NCBI GenBank assembly: GCA_963383645.1
Contig: OY726566.1
Coordinates: 95,509,321-95,573,320, forward strand
Reading direction: 5' to 3'
Source: Muscardinus avellanarius
Taxonomy: Eukaryota; Chordata; Mammalia; Rodentia; Gliridae
DNA length: 64,000 nucleotides
Under the pieces are notes generated by a model. It searched no databases and was not told the DNA's origin. It saw only the letters and a program-made list of their open reading frames with translations. This document shows positions 10,310 through 21,189 of this stretch, piece by piece (the first letter of the stretch is position 1; the number at the start of each line of letters is the position of its first letter). Both the position numbers and the translations under genes were made by a program.

Positions 10310-10900
10310 TGTTATGTTTTGAATCTGAAATGTTCCCCTTGCCCCCACATGCTCATGTGTTGAAGCTTGGTCCTCAGGGCAGTAATGTTCAGAAGTGGGG
10401 CATGAACCAGGTGTGGTGGCACAAGCTTGTACTACCAGTACTCAAGAGGCTAAGACAGAAAGATCTCAGGTTCATGGCTAAACTCAGAAGCTTAAAGAGA
10501 CCCTGTTTAAAAAAAATAAAAAAATAAAATAGGGCTGGGGATGTAGCTCAGAGGCAAAATGCCCCTGGGTTTGATCCCTAGCACTACACACACACAAAAA
10601 GAAATAAAGTAATAAAAAAGAAGTGGGACATGACTGGAGAAGGTAAGTCACTTGATGACTATATTTGTCTGTGGCATCTTCCTTTCTGATCTCTGTCTTT
10701 CTCTTGGCTTCCCAGTTGCCACAAGTTGAACAGCTTTCCTCTGTCACGTCCTACCACAGCAATGTTTCTGCCTTGGGGCTGGCTGATCATGGACAGAAGT
10801 CATGAAATCATGTGGCTTATAATATTTTTCCTTCGAAGTTGTTCTAGCCAGGTATTTTGGTCACATCATCCAAAAGCTGACAACACATCTCTATCACATA
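10310..10900 (+). mobile_element. MaLR-type solo LTR, interrupted by a SINE
   Basis: Starts TGTTATGTTTTGAATCTGAAATGT, continues ATGCTCATGTGTTGAAGCTTGG, and after the SINE ends with ACAGCTTTCCTCTGTCACGT...ATGTTTCTGCC and GTTGTTCTAGCCAGGTATTTTGGTCACA. This is the usual order of a MaLR-like LTR. No internal retroviral region. Confidence 0.7.
10393..10632 (+). mobile_element. B1-dID SINE inside the LTR
   Basis: SINE at about 10407-10618 (CCAGGTGTGGTGGCACAAGC; GGGCTGGGGATGTAGCTCAG). Flanked by AAGTGGGGCATGAA and AAGTGGGACATGAC, an imperfect 14-bp target duplication, so it is not recent. Confidence 0.9.
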
Positions 10901-11854
10901 AAAATGGTAGTTGTACTGGGTAAATCTCTTTGTGGTTATTACTATTCTAAATGGGCCCCATCATGATCACTGTCTGTCCTGCAAGTGGGCTCAGAAATAA
11001 TTTCAAAATTCCAGCCTGAAAAAGTAGGAAATAGGCTTTATTGGGAGAAACTAAAAAGGGAAAAGTCAGCAAGAAAAAAGGCAGGTGGTTGACCATGGAG
11101 GAAGGTGTGGTAGGTACAATAAGTGTTGCTGGTCATGCTGAGGATACCTGTGATAGTGATGATTATTTGCTCCTTATTGCTTTTCCTTTTTAGAGTCTAA
11201 ACACATGAAAGTAGCCATGTTAGAAATGAGACTCAAAGTTAGGCTATCTGGACTTGAATCTAGTATTAAGAGTTATCTGGAAAACCAGCTATCTGAGGAC
11301 GCTGGAGACTTCTGGGGGTTGGTATGGGTAGAGACTCCATGTTGGGGTAAGCTGGCCACCAGACTGGGTTTGTTGCAGTTATAGCTGACTTTAACTTATA
11401 ATTTAGGTAATCTAGAGTGAACTCTGAGGACCGTTTATAGAAAATGCTGGCCATTTAATCAAAAGTACTAGATGCTACAATGCAGGTTCTTTGAGTCTGA
11501 TATGTTTGAGTCACATGAGTAGTTAATTTTCTCACCATTTATTTAAAAAATTTGAAATGTTGTAAAACTTTTATTTCCTACAGTAGGTCATGAGCTCCTT
11601 TAGACTTCATTTAGGAACGAGGCTCAAGTTTTCTTAGACAACGTTAACTTATCTGAGACCTCAAATACAGATGCAGGTCCTAAAATTGTGGTGTCATCTT
11701 CATTTATTGAGTGATAGCATGATATTCTATATCATTCTGAGCATGCTAATATTTCTTTTACATTATCATAAGAACAAAAATGTAAAACTGAAAGACAATG
11801 CTGGATAGTATTCATATTCCTGTAGTTTGAGAAACAATGAAAAAGATAGGTATA
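10901..11854. other. No feature recognised
   Basis: Ordinary AT-rich sequence with no identifiable repeat or coding signal. Confidence 0.5.
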
Positions 11855-11965
11855 GGGCCAGGCAACCTCGGACTTTTATCATAGATCTATCTATAATTTA
11901 GTATGTAGTCTTGAACAAGTCATTGGTTTTTCTGGGCCTCAGTTTCTATATTTCTAAAGTAGGGA
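11855..11965 (+). mobile_element. MIR fragment
   Basis: GTCTTGAACAAGTCATTGG...CTGGGCCTCAGTTTCTA is the sense core of MIR. Confidence 0.7.
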
Positions 11966-11989
11966 TACCATTTGTTTATTTGCCAGATA

Positions 11990-12345
11990 TGAAGTAGGTA
12001 GGTGTAGTTCTAAGTTCTGGAGGCATACCTGTGAGCAAGTTAAGTATCTGCCTTCCTGGTTCTACAGGGAATGAGGAATGGAAAGAGATAAATACATGTG
12101 AATAAAGTAATTTCACATGGTTTGAGGAATTAGGGCAGTGAGTTAGGAAATGGCAGGGCATGCAGCAGAGTTAGTTGTTTAGCCAGGGCAGCCAGGGGAA
12201 ATCTCTCAGAGAATATGTGGCACCTGAGTGGAGAACCAGTGATGACAAAAAGCCAGACCCGTGAGGAGTCAGGGGTGTGGGCATGAGCTCAGTGTGTCCC
12301 AGGGACTTTAGGAGGCTGATGTGATGGGGCAGAGAGAAGAAGAAA
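11990..12345 (-). mobile_element. Ancient L2-like fossil
   Basis: Follows the antisense order of an old LINE 3' end: GGAGGCATACCTGTGAGCAAG, AGAGATAAATACATGTGAATAAAG, TCTCTCAGAGAATATGTGGCACCTGAG. Name uncertain. Confidence 0.45.
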
Positions 12346-12354
12346 ATAATGAGG

Positions 12355-12445
12355 TCTGCTTTATTGGGTTGTTAAAGATTACGAGTTGAGTTTGTAGAGC
12401 ACCTAGTAGAGAGTAAGCCCAACAAATGGAAAGTATTATTTTTTG
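12355..12445 (+). mobile_element. Possible MIR tail
   Basis: GGGTTGTTAAAGATTACGAGTTGAG...AGAGCACCTAGTAGAGAG resembles the 3' part of MIR. Confidence 0.4.
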
Positions 12446-12485
12446 TTGCAGATTATATCCCTATTTCAGAGGTTATAGTGTGTAT

Positions 12486-12732
12486 CTTTTTTTTTTCTTT
12501 TTTTCTTTATTATTATTATTTTTTGCAGTACTGGTGATGGAACCCAGGGGCATTGTACCTCTGAGCTACACCCCCAGCCCTAAGTTTTATTCTTTATTTT
12601 GGAACAGGGTCTCAGTGAGTTAGTGAGTTGCAAAGGCCTCACTAAGTAGCTGAGGCTGTCTGTGAACTGTGATCCTCCTGTGTCAGGCTCTCGAATATTG
12701 GGATTACAAGCATGTGCCACCACATCCAGCTT
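12486..12732 (-). mobile_element. B1-dID SINE
   Basis: Full dimer on the minus strand (GGCATTGTACCTCTGAGCTACACC; GGCTGTCTGTGAACTGTGATCC). Flanks GTGTATCTTTT and GTGTACCTTTT are an imperfect target duplication. Confidence 0.92.
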
Positions 12733-13231
12733 AAAATGTGTACCTTTTCTAAATGGGAAAGTCTCATTGATTTCACTTGCTTTGTTCACTTTAAATTCTT
12801 TGTAAAGTTTTTCTCAATGACCTTTATGGCATATTTTTTCCTGAGTAAATAATCTCAGGATATATACTATTCACTAAATCACTGACTCCTTATTTGTTAA
12901 AGTTGGTGGTACTTTGGCAACGATCCCTCCTCACTCATTGTTCTGTTAGGCAAAATGGAGCCCAAGGAAATGGTACAGCTTATGATAACAGAATTCGTGG
13001 CAGTCTCTATAAAATCTCAGGTCCCTGGACTCATATTTAATCTATTCTTTTTATTTTCCTCATATGTTTGCTTTTTTATCCTTTCTTCCTAATGTTACCA
13101 TTTTTTATTGGCATTATAATTAGCAAAATGAATGCTTAGGTATGTTTATGACCATACACTGACCAATGATATTGCCAGCATCTTAAAGCCTTTTAGAAAG
13201 ATTAGAACATAGTCGATGAGAATATGATTAT
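12733..13231. other. No feature recognised
   Basis: AT-rich, no identifiable repeat or coding signal. Confidence 0.5.
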
Positions 13232-13560
13232 AGACTGAGTGCCCGTGCTCCCCCCATCCATATGTTGTAGTTTACCTTGAAGAAATATTTGAGATGTCAC
13301 CTCTGGACAGCGATTAGGTCTAGATGAAATATTGAGGGTGGGATCCTCAGGATAGAATTAGTGCCCTAGTAAGACTTGCTATCCTGCTTTCACTACCCGT
13401 GAGGACATAGCAAGAAGCCATCATTAGTCAGGAAGAAAGCCTTCATGGGAGCTGGACCATATTGGCAGATGGGCTCAGACTTCCACCTCCAGAACTGTGA
13501 GGCATGTGTTGTTTAGGCCACAGAGCTTATGGTAGTCTGTTAAGACAGGCACCTAGGCTG
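13232..13560 (+). mobile_element. MLT/MaLR-type LTR fossil
   Basis: Order GACTGAGTGCCCGTG...CATATGTTG, GGACAGCGATTAGGTC, ATTAGTGCCC, GTGAGGACATAGCAAGAAG, CACCTCCAGAACTGTGAG matches the sense order of MLT-type LTRs. Strongly diverged. Confidence 0.7.
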
Positions 13561-13870
13561 TGATGTTTAGGACCTGCTATGTTGTTAGATACTTAGTATG
13601 ATGGGAGAGAATAAGGCAATAGGTTACTGTCTCACAAAACCTGGCTGATGAAATTACACAATTTTCTTGGCCAAATTTGCTAAAGTCTTTCCACCTTGAT
13701 AGTGAGTGACAATCCGAAGTTAAACATCCTTTAAAAAAGATGCTGTATCATCTTGGGAACAATGGTGAAGTTGGAAGGTATGCCTGGTCCAAAGAGTGAG
13801 GCTGGACACAGGCTAGTGGGCCTAAAATGAGTGCTCAGTGTTTACTGCACATGTTTAGAAATGCAGAGAA
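13561..13870. other. No feature recognised
   Basis: Short unassigned stretch between the LTR and the next SINE. Confidence 0.5.
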
Positions 13871-14060
13871 TTTCTGGGAGTGATGGTTCATGCCTGAATC
13901 CTAGTACTTGGGAGACTGAGAGAGGAGGATGGCAGGTCTGAGGTCAGCCTGGGCAACTTTCCTGTCTCAAAATAAAAAAATAAAGCAGGGCTGGGTGTAG
14001 CTCAGAGGTAGAATGCCCCTGGGTTCAACCCCCAATCCTCACCCTCCAAAAAAGAAAAGG
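13871..14060 (+). mobile_element. B1-dID SINE, old
   Basis: Diverged plus-strand copy ending GGGTGTAGCTCAGAGGTAGA...AACCCCCAATCC with an A-rich tail. Confidence 0.85.
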
Positions 14061-14107
14061 AAAGATGGAGAGAGTGCAGAAAAGATGCTGAACATAAGAG
14101 TTTAAAT

Positions 14108-14336
14108 GTAGATAAATTCTCAGCTGGATGTGGTGGTGCATGCTTGTAATCCCAGCACTTGGGAGGCTGACAGGAGGATCGCAGTTCAAGGACAGCTGAG
14201 GTCCTTTGCAACTCAGTGAGACCCTGTTTCAAAATAAATAATACAAAGTAGAGGGGGTGTAGCTCAGAGATAGAATGCCTTTGGGTTCCAACACCAGTAC
14301 CGCAAAAAAAAAAAAAAAAAAAGTAGATGAATTCTC
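14108..14336 (+). mobile_element. B1-dID SINE with 14-bp target duplication
   Basis: SINE at 14122-14322 with a pure A tail. GTAGATAAATTCTC (14108-14121) and GTAGATGAATTCTC (14323-14336) flank it with one difference. Confidence 0.93.
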
Positions 14337-14990
14337 TGGCCATTGAACACATTCAGGTAGACAAGACAACCCAAAGCATACCACCCTACTTACAGAGCTC
14401 ATGGTTGTGTTAATCCATGCATGAGCTCCCTCTTGCCACATGGAAAGGATCCTTGTTAAAAAGGAACAAATTGTTCCTGAACTAGATGAAGAGGTTGCAC
14501 AAAAGTAAAAGTAAAAGTAAAAGGATGTTACAGGAAAAAAAAAACAAAACAAAACTGAAGAGTCAAAAATTTATGGCATGAAAATAAATTTACCATAACA
14601 GAAATGCAAATAAAAGTTAAAAAAAACCTACTTTAAAACTGGTCACTATAAATCTTTTTATGTGTGGCACAAATTGAAGGGCTAAAGGAAAAATATCACC
14701 TAATAACATGGTGTTGGGGGAACTTGCAATGTCTTCTGATGAGTTGTTCGTCCTGATGGAATGTATCTGTGTGGGAGAATAGCCCTTGAGATGGATGGGC
14801 TTTCTATATGCTAAAACACAGGACTATTTTGTGCTTGTAATTGAGAATTGGATCTTTGCTAGTAATTTCACTAGTGATGTATGAGTCAGAAGAGAACACA
14901 ATTCTTGTTGAAAGCTATATTAAATATATAGTGCTGACACTAGGGGAAAAGGCTTTGTCAGTACATAAATACAATTCAGATGCAAAGAAT

Positions 14991-14991
<1 letters not shown>
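14337..14991. other. No feature recognised
   Basis: AT-rich. A small AAAAGT run at about 14503-14522. Confidence 0.5.

Positions 14992-15031
<40 letters not shown>
14992..15031. repeat. (TA)n microsatellite
   Basis: About 20 TA units. Confidence 0.95.
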
Positions 15032-15034
<3 letters not shown>

Positions 15035-15394
15035 ATAACTGAACTCTTACTTTGGGAAAATCCTCCGGCTTCCCCCTGCTTAAGAAAATATACAACCGAA
15101 TAGCCCCTTGAAAGGCATAAATTAGCTTGAGATGTTGCTTTTCAAAATTTAGATTCATTTACATCTGTAGATTAGGTGATGATTAAGTGCTTAAAGCCAA
15201 GTATGTAACAAAAGAAAAAGCAAGGACATTCCAGTATGTATAGCAACTAGGCACCTACATGGGTTGCTTTTCCATCCTATTAAATTTGTGAATTTGCAGA
15301 GTATTTGCGATAATTCTTCAATCTTGTGGTTAGGGCAAGGGTATTTGGAGTTGGAGATTCTTCCAACATATTAATCTTTCTAAAATTTGTTTTT
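15032..15394. other. No feature recognised
   Basis: AT-rich, unassigned. Confidence 0.5.
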
Positions 15395-15475
15395 GTTCAG
15401 TCTTCAAAGCAGGAGTAAGAATATCTACATTTCAAGGTTGTTGTAAGAGTTTGATGAAATAGGCACGTGAAATGT
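15395..15475 (+). mobile_element. MIR 3' fragment
   Basis: TTTCAAGGTTGTTGTAAGAG...GAAATAGGCACGTGAAATG resembles the 3' half of MIR. Confidence 0.45.
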
Positions 15476-15835
15476 AGTTTGGTGGCCTAAAAACACACTG
15501 GATCAGCATTATATACCCATAAAGTTAATTCACTACCAAGCTGAAAATTGAAGACAAAAGACATAAAAAACAGGTTTCATTATCAATACTAAATGAAGAA
15601 ATGGGTGGCTAAATATTCCACAGAAATATGAATAGCAGGAAAAGAATCTAATATTGAGCTACTTCAAAGAAGCCAGCTGGGACATGCTATCATCCAGAGC
15701 CAGGGCGAAATTGTTTCCTCAGCAGGGAACTTGTTGCTTTCCAGGGAAGGAGTTCTGAAGGAGAGCTGGGAAGAGTGCCAGAAGCCTGCAGTGGCCTGCG
15801 CTCCGAAGGCAGGTAGAAGGAGAAGGTATTCTCTG
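15476..15835. other. No feature recognised
   Basis: Unassigned, somewhat GC-richer at 15660-15830. Confidence 0.5.
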
Positions 15836-16072
15836 CCTGCGATGTAGTAGGGACTCAATAAATGTTTGTGGCACAAATGAATGAAAAACATAAATGCAAG
15901 GAAGAAAAAGGTAAATCAACTAGAGGGGAGCTGATTTCAACATAGAAGCTACGAAGAGAGTAAGATCAGCATGAGGGAAGTGGGAATTAAGTCAACACAG
16001 ACAAAGTGGTAAAGATGGTGAAATTCCAAGTTAGAGCAGTCTTGAGTCTAAAAGTAATAGAAAAGTTGGCTT
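15836..16072 (+). repeat. Direct repeat D2, copy 1
   Basis: Begins with an L2-like tail (GGGACTCAATAAATGTTTGT) and continues GTAAATCAACTAGAGG...GCAGTCTTGAGTCTAAAAG. Matches 17640-17872. Confidence 0.85.
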
Positions 16073-16249
16073 GTGTGTATGTGGGGGACAGGACCTCCAT
16101 CAATATCCCTGCCGCACTCATCCTCCATGTACGTAGAGAAACTGGTAAGAAGTGAGTAAGTAGCCAGCAAATACAGCCTTTCCTTTGCAAATACAGCCTT
16201 AATGCAAGTCTCCATTTGAACTGCCACTTCCCACCTGATTTATTTTTAA

Positions 16250-16345
16250 TTTTAAAAACGTTTATTGGCATATTATGCTAATACGTAATAGTGAGATTTG
16301 TTGTGACATATTTAACTTCTACATGCACATAACATAATTTGGTCT
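16250..16345 (-). mobile_element. Possible L1 3' end fragment
   Basis: AAACGTTTATTGGCATATTATG...CATGCACATAACATAATTTGG follows the antisense layout of an L1 3' end but is diverged. Confidence 0.4.
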
Positions 16346-16795
16346 TCCCTTTTTGTGTGCGTGTGTGTGATACTGGGGAGTGAATCTAGGGGTGTTTTTC
16401 CTGAGCTACATCCCCTGTCTTATTTCATTTTGTATTTATTTATTATTTTTTGTTGTACTGGTGGTGGAACCCAGTGGCTTTTCTACCTCCGGGCTATACT
16501 CCCAGATCTATTTTTTATACTTTATTTGGAAACAGGGTCTCACTAAGTTGCTGAAAGCCTCACTAAGTAGCTGAGGCTGGCCTCGAACCTGTGTGATCCT
16601 CCTGTCTCAGCCTTTCAAGCACTGGGATTACAAGTGTGCGCCACCACGCCGGGCATTTCATTTTTTATATTGAAACAGGGTATCACTAAGTTGCTGAAGT
16701 CCTTGCTAAGTTGCTGAGGCTGGCCTCTAATCTATGATTTTCCTGTCTGAGTCTCCCAAGCACTGGCATTATAGGTGAGGACCACTGTATCCAGC
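16346..16795 (-). mobile_element. B1-dID SINE split by a second B1-dID SINE
   Basis: Outer copy is 16346-16421 plus 16665-16794. The inner copy is 16432-16654 and carries the target duplication ATTTCATTTT at 16422-16431 and 16655-16664. The inner copy's dID (CTACCTCCGGGCTATACTCCC) is intermediate between the old and young subfamilies, while its B1 half is still the long form. Confidence 0.93.
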
Positions 16796-17045
16796 TCTGT
16801 CCTGTTTCTTTTTTCTTTTTATTTTTCCTGTGGTACTGGGCATTTGAACCCAGGGCCATTTTACCTCTGAGTTACACTCCCAACCCTATTTCTTATTTTT
16901 TATTTTGAAACAGAGTCTCATTAAGTTGAAGAAAGAGGGCCGCACTAAGTAGCTGAGGCTGGTTTTGAGCCTGTGATCCTCCTGTCTCAGTTTTCCAGGT
17001 ACTGAGATGACAAGTGTGCCCCACATATCTGGCTCTGTCCTGTTT
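16795..17045 (-). mobile_element. B1-dID SINE with 13-bp target duplication
   Basis: SINE at 16808-17032. CTCTGTCCTGTTT is present perfectly at 16795-16807 and 17033-17045. It inserted at the right edge of the preceding SINE. Confidence 0.95.
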
Positions 17046-17227
17046 TAAAAGGACAGAAAAATGTTAAAAAATGTCTGAATCTCCTTATATTTGTTTTTTT
17101 TTATTAGAGTTTATTTGTTCCAGAACACATTCTACCTGTGATTTTTGCTTTCCACTGTGTCCCTAGAGCCTGTATAATGATGGATATGTCACGAACAGAG
17201 TTAAGAGGTGTACATTGGAGATGTATA

Positions 17228-17395
17228 TGACTACCTCTTTTTATGACTTGTAATAACCCATTTGATCCTTCAAACAACCCTGTAAGTTAGATGTGATTGT
17301 CCCATTGAATTAATGAGAAAATGGAGAATTTATAAAACTTGTTTCAACCTTACACCTGTTAGGAGGTAAAGAATTTGGACCAGAATTGGCCAGTG
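17228..17395 (-). mobile_element. MIR fragment
   Basis: Antisense MIR order: CCTTCAAACAACCCTGTAAG, TGAGAAAATGGAG, CACCTGTTAGGAGGTAAAG, TTGGACCAGAATT. Confidence 0.6.
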
Positions 17396-17639
17396 CCAAA
17401 ATCCACCTCAGGGGCTGCTGAGGTGCCCCTGAGAGAGCAGGGAAGAAGCCAGAAAGTGGTCCAGATCTAGATTCTCCTCCAATGATGCTCCAAGGGGAAC
17501 ACAGGAGCCAACTGGGACTCTGGGGTAAAACAGAACACAGTTTTTTGTTTGTTTGTTCTTAAATAAAACTGGGGTCTATTTGAAGTGATTTCAATGTTCC
17601 CAGAATTAGTAGCACAGGTAAACATACTTAGCAGGGTCT

Positions 17640-17872
17640 GGGTTGTGGTAGAGACTCAATATATGTTTGTAGCACAAATGAACGTAAAACATTAACGAAA
17701 GACAGAAGAGGGTAAATTGACTAGAGGGTGGCCAATTTTAACATAGAAGCCCACACAGATGAGCATGTCTAGCACCAAGGAAATAGAAATCAAGTCAACA
17801 GGAAGAAACCATAAGGATGGGAGAATTGAGAAAGGAGAGCAGTCTTGAGTCTGAAAATAATAGAAGGAAATG
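17640..17872 (+). repeat. Direct repeat D2, copy 2
   Basis: GAGACTCAATATATGTTTGTAGCACAAATGAA...GAGCAGTCTTGAGTCTG matches 15836-16072 at roughly 80 percent by eye. Confidence 0.85.
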
Positions 17873-18270
17873 AGAAAGAGGTTGGAAACCCACTCAGGAA
17901 GGTTTTTGTGTCTTCCCCTCATCCTTCTAAACAACAATAATGGCTTTCTTCTTCAGTTCATTAGATACTCTATTAAAGAAACACAATCACCGTTGGAAAG
18001 TCAATGGAGCTTTTCGAGGTGGGGATAGGGCCCTGAACGTTCAGGTACCCTGGCTAGGCTGCCACACTCACATTCTGGGTGGTTCTCCTGCTGTGAGTAC
18101 AGCATCAACTGGGATCCTTATTTATTTATTGTTATGCAAGAGACAAGAAGTTTGCTCTTCTGCATTGATAGGGTAATAGTGGGGAGCAGCTGGTGGTGTC
18201 TCGGTCCAGGATGCCATCTTCTACCTGCTGGTTGCTGTGGCTAGTGTAGGGGAGGAAAAATCCTACCTCT
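17873..18270. other. No feature recognised
   Basis: A 78-codon open frame at 17940-18176 has no recognisable domain and is read as chance. Confidence 0.5.
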
Positions 18271-18376
18271 GTTTCCTTAGAGTCTTGCCTGGGCCTGAGA
18301 ATTAAAATAGATTATCAGGATAAAAAAAATGCAGATTTAATACAAGATTTATTTGACACAAGAGCCTGTCTAAGCA

Positions 18377-18609
18377 AATGAAGACCCAAAAGCCAGGCAC
18401 GGGGGTTCATGCTTGTAATCCCAGCATTTGGGAGGCTGAAACAGGAGGATCACAGTTCACAGACAGCCTCAGCTGCTTAGAGAGGTCCTCCACAACGTAG
18501 TAAGATCCTATTTAAAAATAAAGAATAAAATATAGGGCTAGGGGTGTAGCTTAGAGGTAGGATGCTCCTGGTTTCAACTCCTAGCACTACAAAAAAAATG
18601 AAGACCCAA
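18377..18609 (+). mobile_element. B1-dID SINE with 13-bp target duplication
   Basis: SINE at 18390-18596. AATGAAGACCCAA at 18377-18389 and 18597-18609 is perfect. Confidence 0.95.
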
Positions 18610-18776
18610 TGAAGTATAGGCAATTACTTTTATGCTGAATTGAACAAAGAATAGTAAATTGTGAAAATGTGATAACACCAAGGGGCATGGGCTAGGGGAG
18701 TAATTAGATAGAGAAGTATCCTAGGCAGCATTCTCACCTCTGTGACTCAAATACCTGACATGCTAAACCTAGAGTA

Positions 18777-19139
18777 AGAAGACTTTACATGTTCATTCAC
18801 AGTTATGGAGATTTCAGTTCCCATTAGACCAGCTTCCAAGCAGGAGCTAGGGGCTGTAGGTCCTGAGGGTACCATGGTGTGGAGGAGAGAGAGAGAGAAA
18901 GAGAAAGATAGAGAGAGAGACAGACAGACAGACAGATAGACAGATGAGTATGGGGGTAGAGAGCTGGTGTTAGATCATGGCAGTAGGGGAGAAAGGAGAA
19001 GAAAGTTTCAGTAGCCACCCTGTGCCAGCCATGCCACCAGGGGCTTTTCCTCAGCAACCAAGTCCCTCCTTCAAACACAACTGCTTTGTCTAACCCATGA
19101 GATCTAGGGGACATTTTAAATCCAAACCATAACAAGAAG
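18777..19139 (-). mobile_element. MaLR-type solo LTR with 5-bp target duplication
   Basis: Minus-strand LTR ending CTAGGGGACATTTTAAATCC...ACCATAACA. AGAAG at 18777-18781 and 19135-19139 fits the 5-bp duplication of such elements. It holds a (GA)n/(GACA)n/(GATA)n run at about 18884-18945. Confidence 0.6.
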
Positions 19140-19787
19140 TGACTAGGGAGATAAAGGTTAGATTAGCAAGGTTTGTTTACACTGATTTCCCTGTGCCTCA
19201 AAGTCCAGTCCTTGATAATAAGAACAGACTCTCCTTTTGGTACAGGGAGGGCATCTTTTATGTGGAATTTTATCCCCTACTTTTAAAAATCAGAAGGGTT
19301 GAGGGGGTCAGTGACCTTCTTGTCTCCTCCCCTACCTTGTTTTTTTTGGTGTCTTAAATAAGATAGTGAATATGCTAGGACAATATACTTTTGGGTGGCA
19401 TGGTTTTATCTCTGCCATTATAGTAAGGCTCTGCTCACCAAATCCTGGTAGGTTAAGACAGGGAAACAACTGTTTCCTGATAAAGGGGAATGCCTTTGTG
19501 ACTCATTGCTTTTCCAAGCAGAACCCCTTACTACCATTCCCAAAAGCAGAACACTAAACAGTAGGGCTCATAGGCCTGATGTGATGGGATAGTTTTTTTA
19601 TGTTCTTTTCTCTATCTCTTTTTATGGGAAGGTGATAGAAAGAGTGGTGTGTGCTTTATCAGCCCAAGCAGCTACTTAACAGTTCTCTGCTTCTGTCATC
19701 TGGATTAGGCAAGGCTGGTGTCATTTTGACTTGAGGGAATGAATTAAACTTCTCATAAAATTCTGACTGCAAATTTTTCCCTATCTC

Positions 19788-19815
19788 CTCCTCTTCCTCC
19801 TCCTCCTCCTCCTCC

Positions 19816-19850
<35 letters not shown>

Positions 19851-19873
19851 CTCCTACCTCCCCTCCTCCTCAT
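19788..19873. repeat. (CCT)n polypyrimidine tract
   Basis: CCT/CTT triplets for about 85 bp. The minus-strand open frame here is only lysine/arginine low complexity. Confidence 0.95.
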
Positions 19874-20159
19874 CACCATCATTATTTGAAGTAGTTCTAT
19901 GAATGTAAGGATGAGATATCCAAGTATGTGTGAATCATAATCTATCCAAGATGTACTAGAAATGATATTGACACTCATAGGAGCTACATTAATAGCCTTG
20001 TCCATATTACTTGGGAAAATAGCAACAGTCAGTTAATTAAATAACAGCAAAAAGATAAATTATGATAACACTAATAATATAAATTAATCTTATTAATTAA
20101 TCTTATCTTATTCTTGCTGACTACTACACAATTAAGAAACATTTGGATATACTAATTAA

Positions 20160-20600
20160 ACACACTTGACTTAATGCCAGATAGGTTGGTCTCAAATTCT
20201 ATTACTTATTAGATAGGTGGTCTTGGGAAAAATACTTAATCTTGCCAGGTATGATGGTACATGCCTGTAATCTCAGTACTTAGTAGGCTGAAACAGGGGG
20301 ATAGCAAGTTCAAGGCTAGTACACGGTTCCTTAGCAAAACACTATTAAAAAAAAATAAAATAGAGCTCAGAGGTAGAATGCCCCTGGGTTCAAGACCCAG
20401 TACCACAAAACAAATAAACAACCAAACCAACAGAATCAAAACCAAAACAACATCAAAAAATTAAATCTTACAACTTCAGCATCCTCATTTTAAAATGGGA
20501 ATGAGAGTTATAATTTATTAGATTATTATGAGGATGAAATGAATCAAATCACATGAAGTTAGTTTTAGAAAGACCTATGATATATTTTGTCTCATTAAAG
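20160..20600 (+). mobile_element. MIR split by a SINE
   Basis: Left part 20160-20243 (GGTGGTCTTGGGAAAAATACTT) and right part 20461-20600 (CATCCTCATTTTAAAATGGGAATGAG...) form one sense MIR. The younger SINE between them is listed next. Confidence 0.65.
20244..20460 (+). mobile_element. B1-dID SINE within MIR
   Basis: CCAGGTATGATGGTACATGC, then TAGAGCTCAGAGGTAGAATGCC. The GGGCTGGGGGTGTAG start of the dID half is deleted. A-rich tail with CAAAAC units. Confidence 0.88.
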
Positions 20601-21094
20601 GAGAAATACATATTTGCTTAACTGCAAGATGCATATTTTTGACATATTGACGTATGTGAAATCAGGATGTGTCTCGAAATTTTGCAAAAGAGATTCTCCA
20701 GGTGATAGCCAGAGAACCTGACAAAGCCTGACACATGGCAGAGGGAGGTGTCCATTGGCAGTATTATGGATGCATACCATTTTAATCAAATGCAGTGTAA
20801 TTGTAAAGACCTCAACAAAATATTTTTAAACACACTTACACCAGACTGTAGCACTGAAACAAAGAGTTAATGTACTTGCAAAAGACTTTCTATCACATCA
20901 GGCAGTGAAATTACAGACATTGGAGAATGCCACGGTTTTTCAGAATACATCATAGAACTTTCAAAGCTGGGAGGAACAGATGAGAATAACCAATTTTGTG
21001 AAGGTCTATCACTCAAGTTCAGAACATCAGATAAAAACTCCTATCTGACTTATAAGAAGAACAATGTATGGTTCAGTGATATATAGTTCACTTT
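20601..21094. other. No feature recognised
   Basis: Unassigned sequence up to the target duplication of the composite L1. Confidence 0.5.
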
Positions 21095-21108
21095 AAAATA
21101 TCTTGTAA

Positions 21109-21135
21109 GGACTTCCGGGAAGATGGCGACCGAGA
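21109..21135 (+). promoter_or_regulatory. Extra copy of the L1 5' terminus (YY1-like site)
   Basis: GGACTTCCGGGAAGATGGCG plus ACCGAGA is repeated at 21544-21570. AAGATGGCG fits the YY1 core used by L1 promoters to set the start site, and TTCCGGGAA is STAT/ETS-like. Binding is inferred only from the motif. Confidence 0.6.
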
Positions 21136-21189
21136 TTCAATCACTTCCCTCAAGTTTCACCTCTGAGCCTTGGTGCACTGGGAACCACA

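Larger units (their letters stand above)
18271..19760. mobile_element. Ancient LTR-like repeat carrying two later insertions
   Basis: CTTAGAGTCTTGCCTGGGCC...GATTATCAGGATAAA...AAATTGTGAAAATGTGATAAC and, beyond an inserted LTR, the continuation from 19140 resemble one old retrovirus-like LTR. It is cut by a SINE (18390-18596) and a MaLR-type LTR (18782-19134). Family and outer limits uncertain. Confidence 0.35.

Noticed and set aside
14002..14552. Minus-strand open frames of 107-116 codons
   Set aside because: They are B1-dID SINEs and their A-tails read in reverse (poly-Phe).
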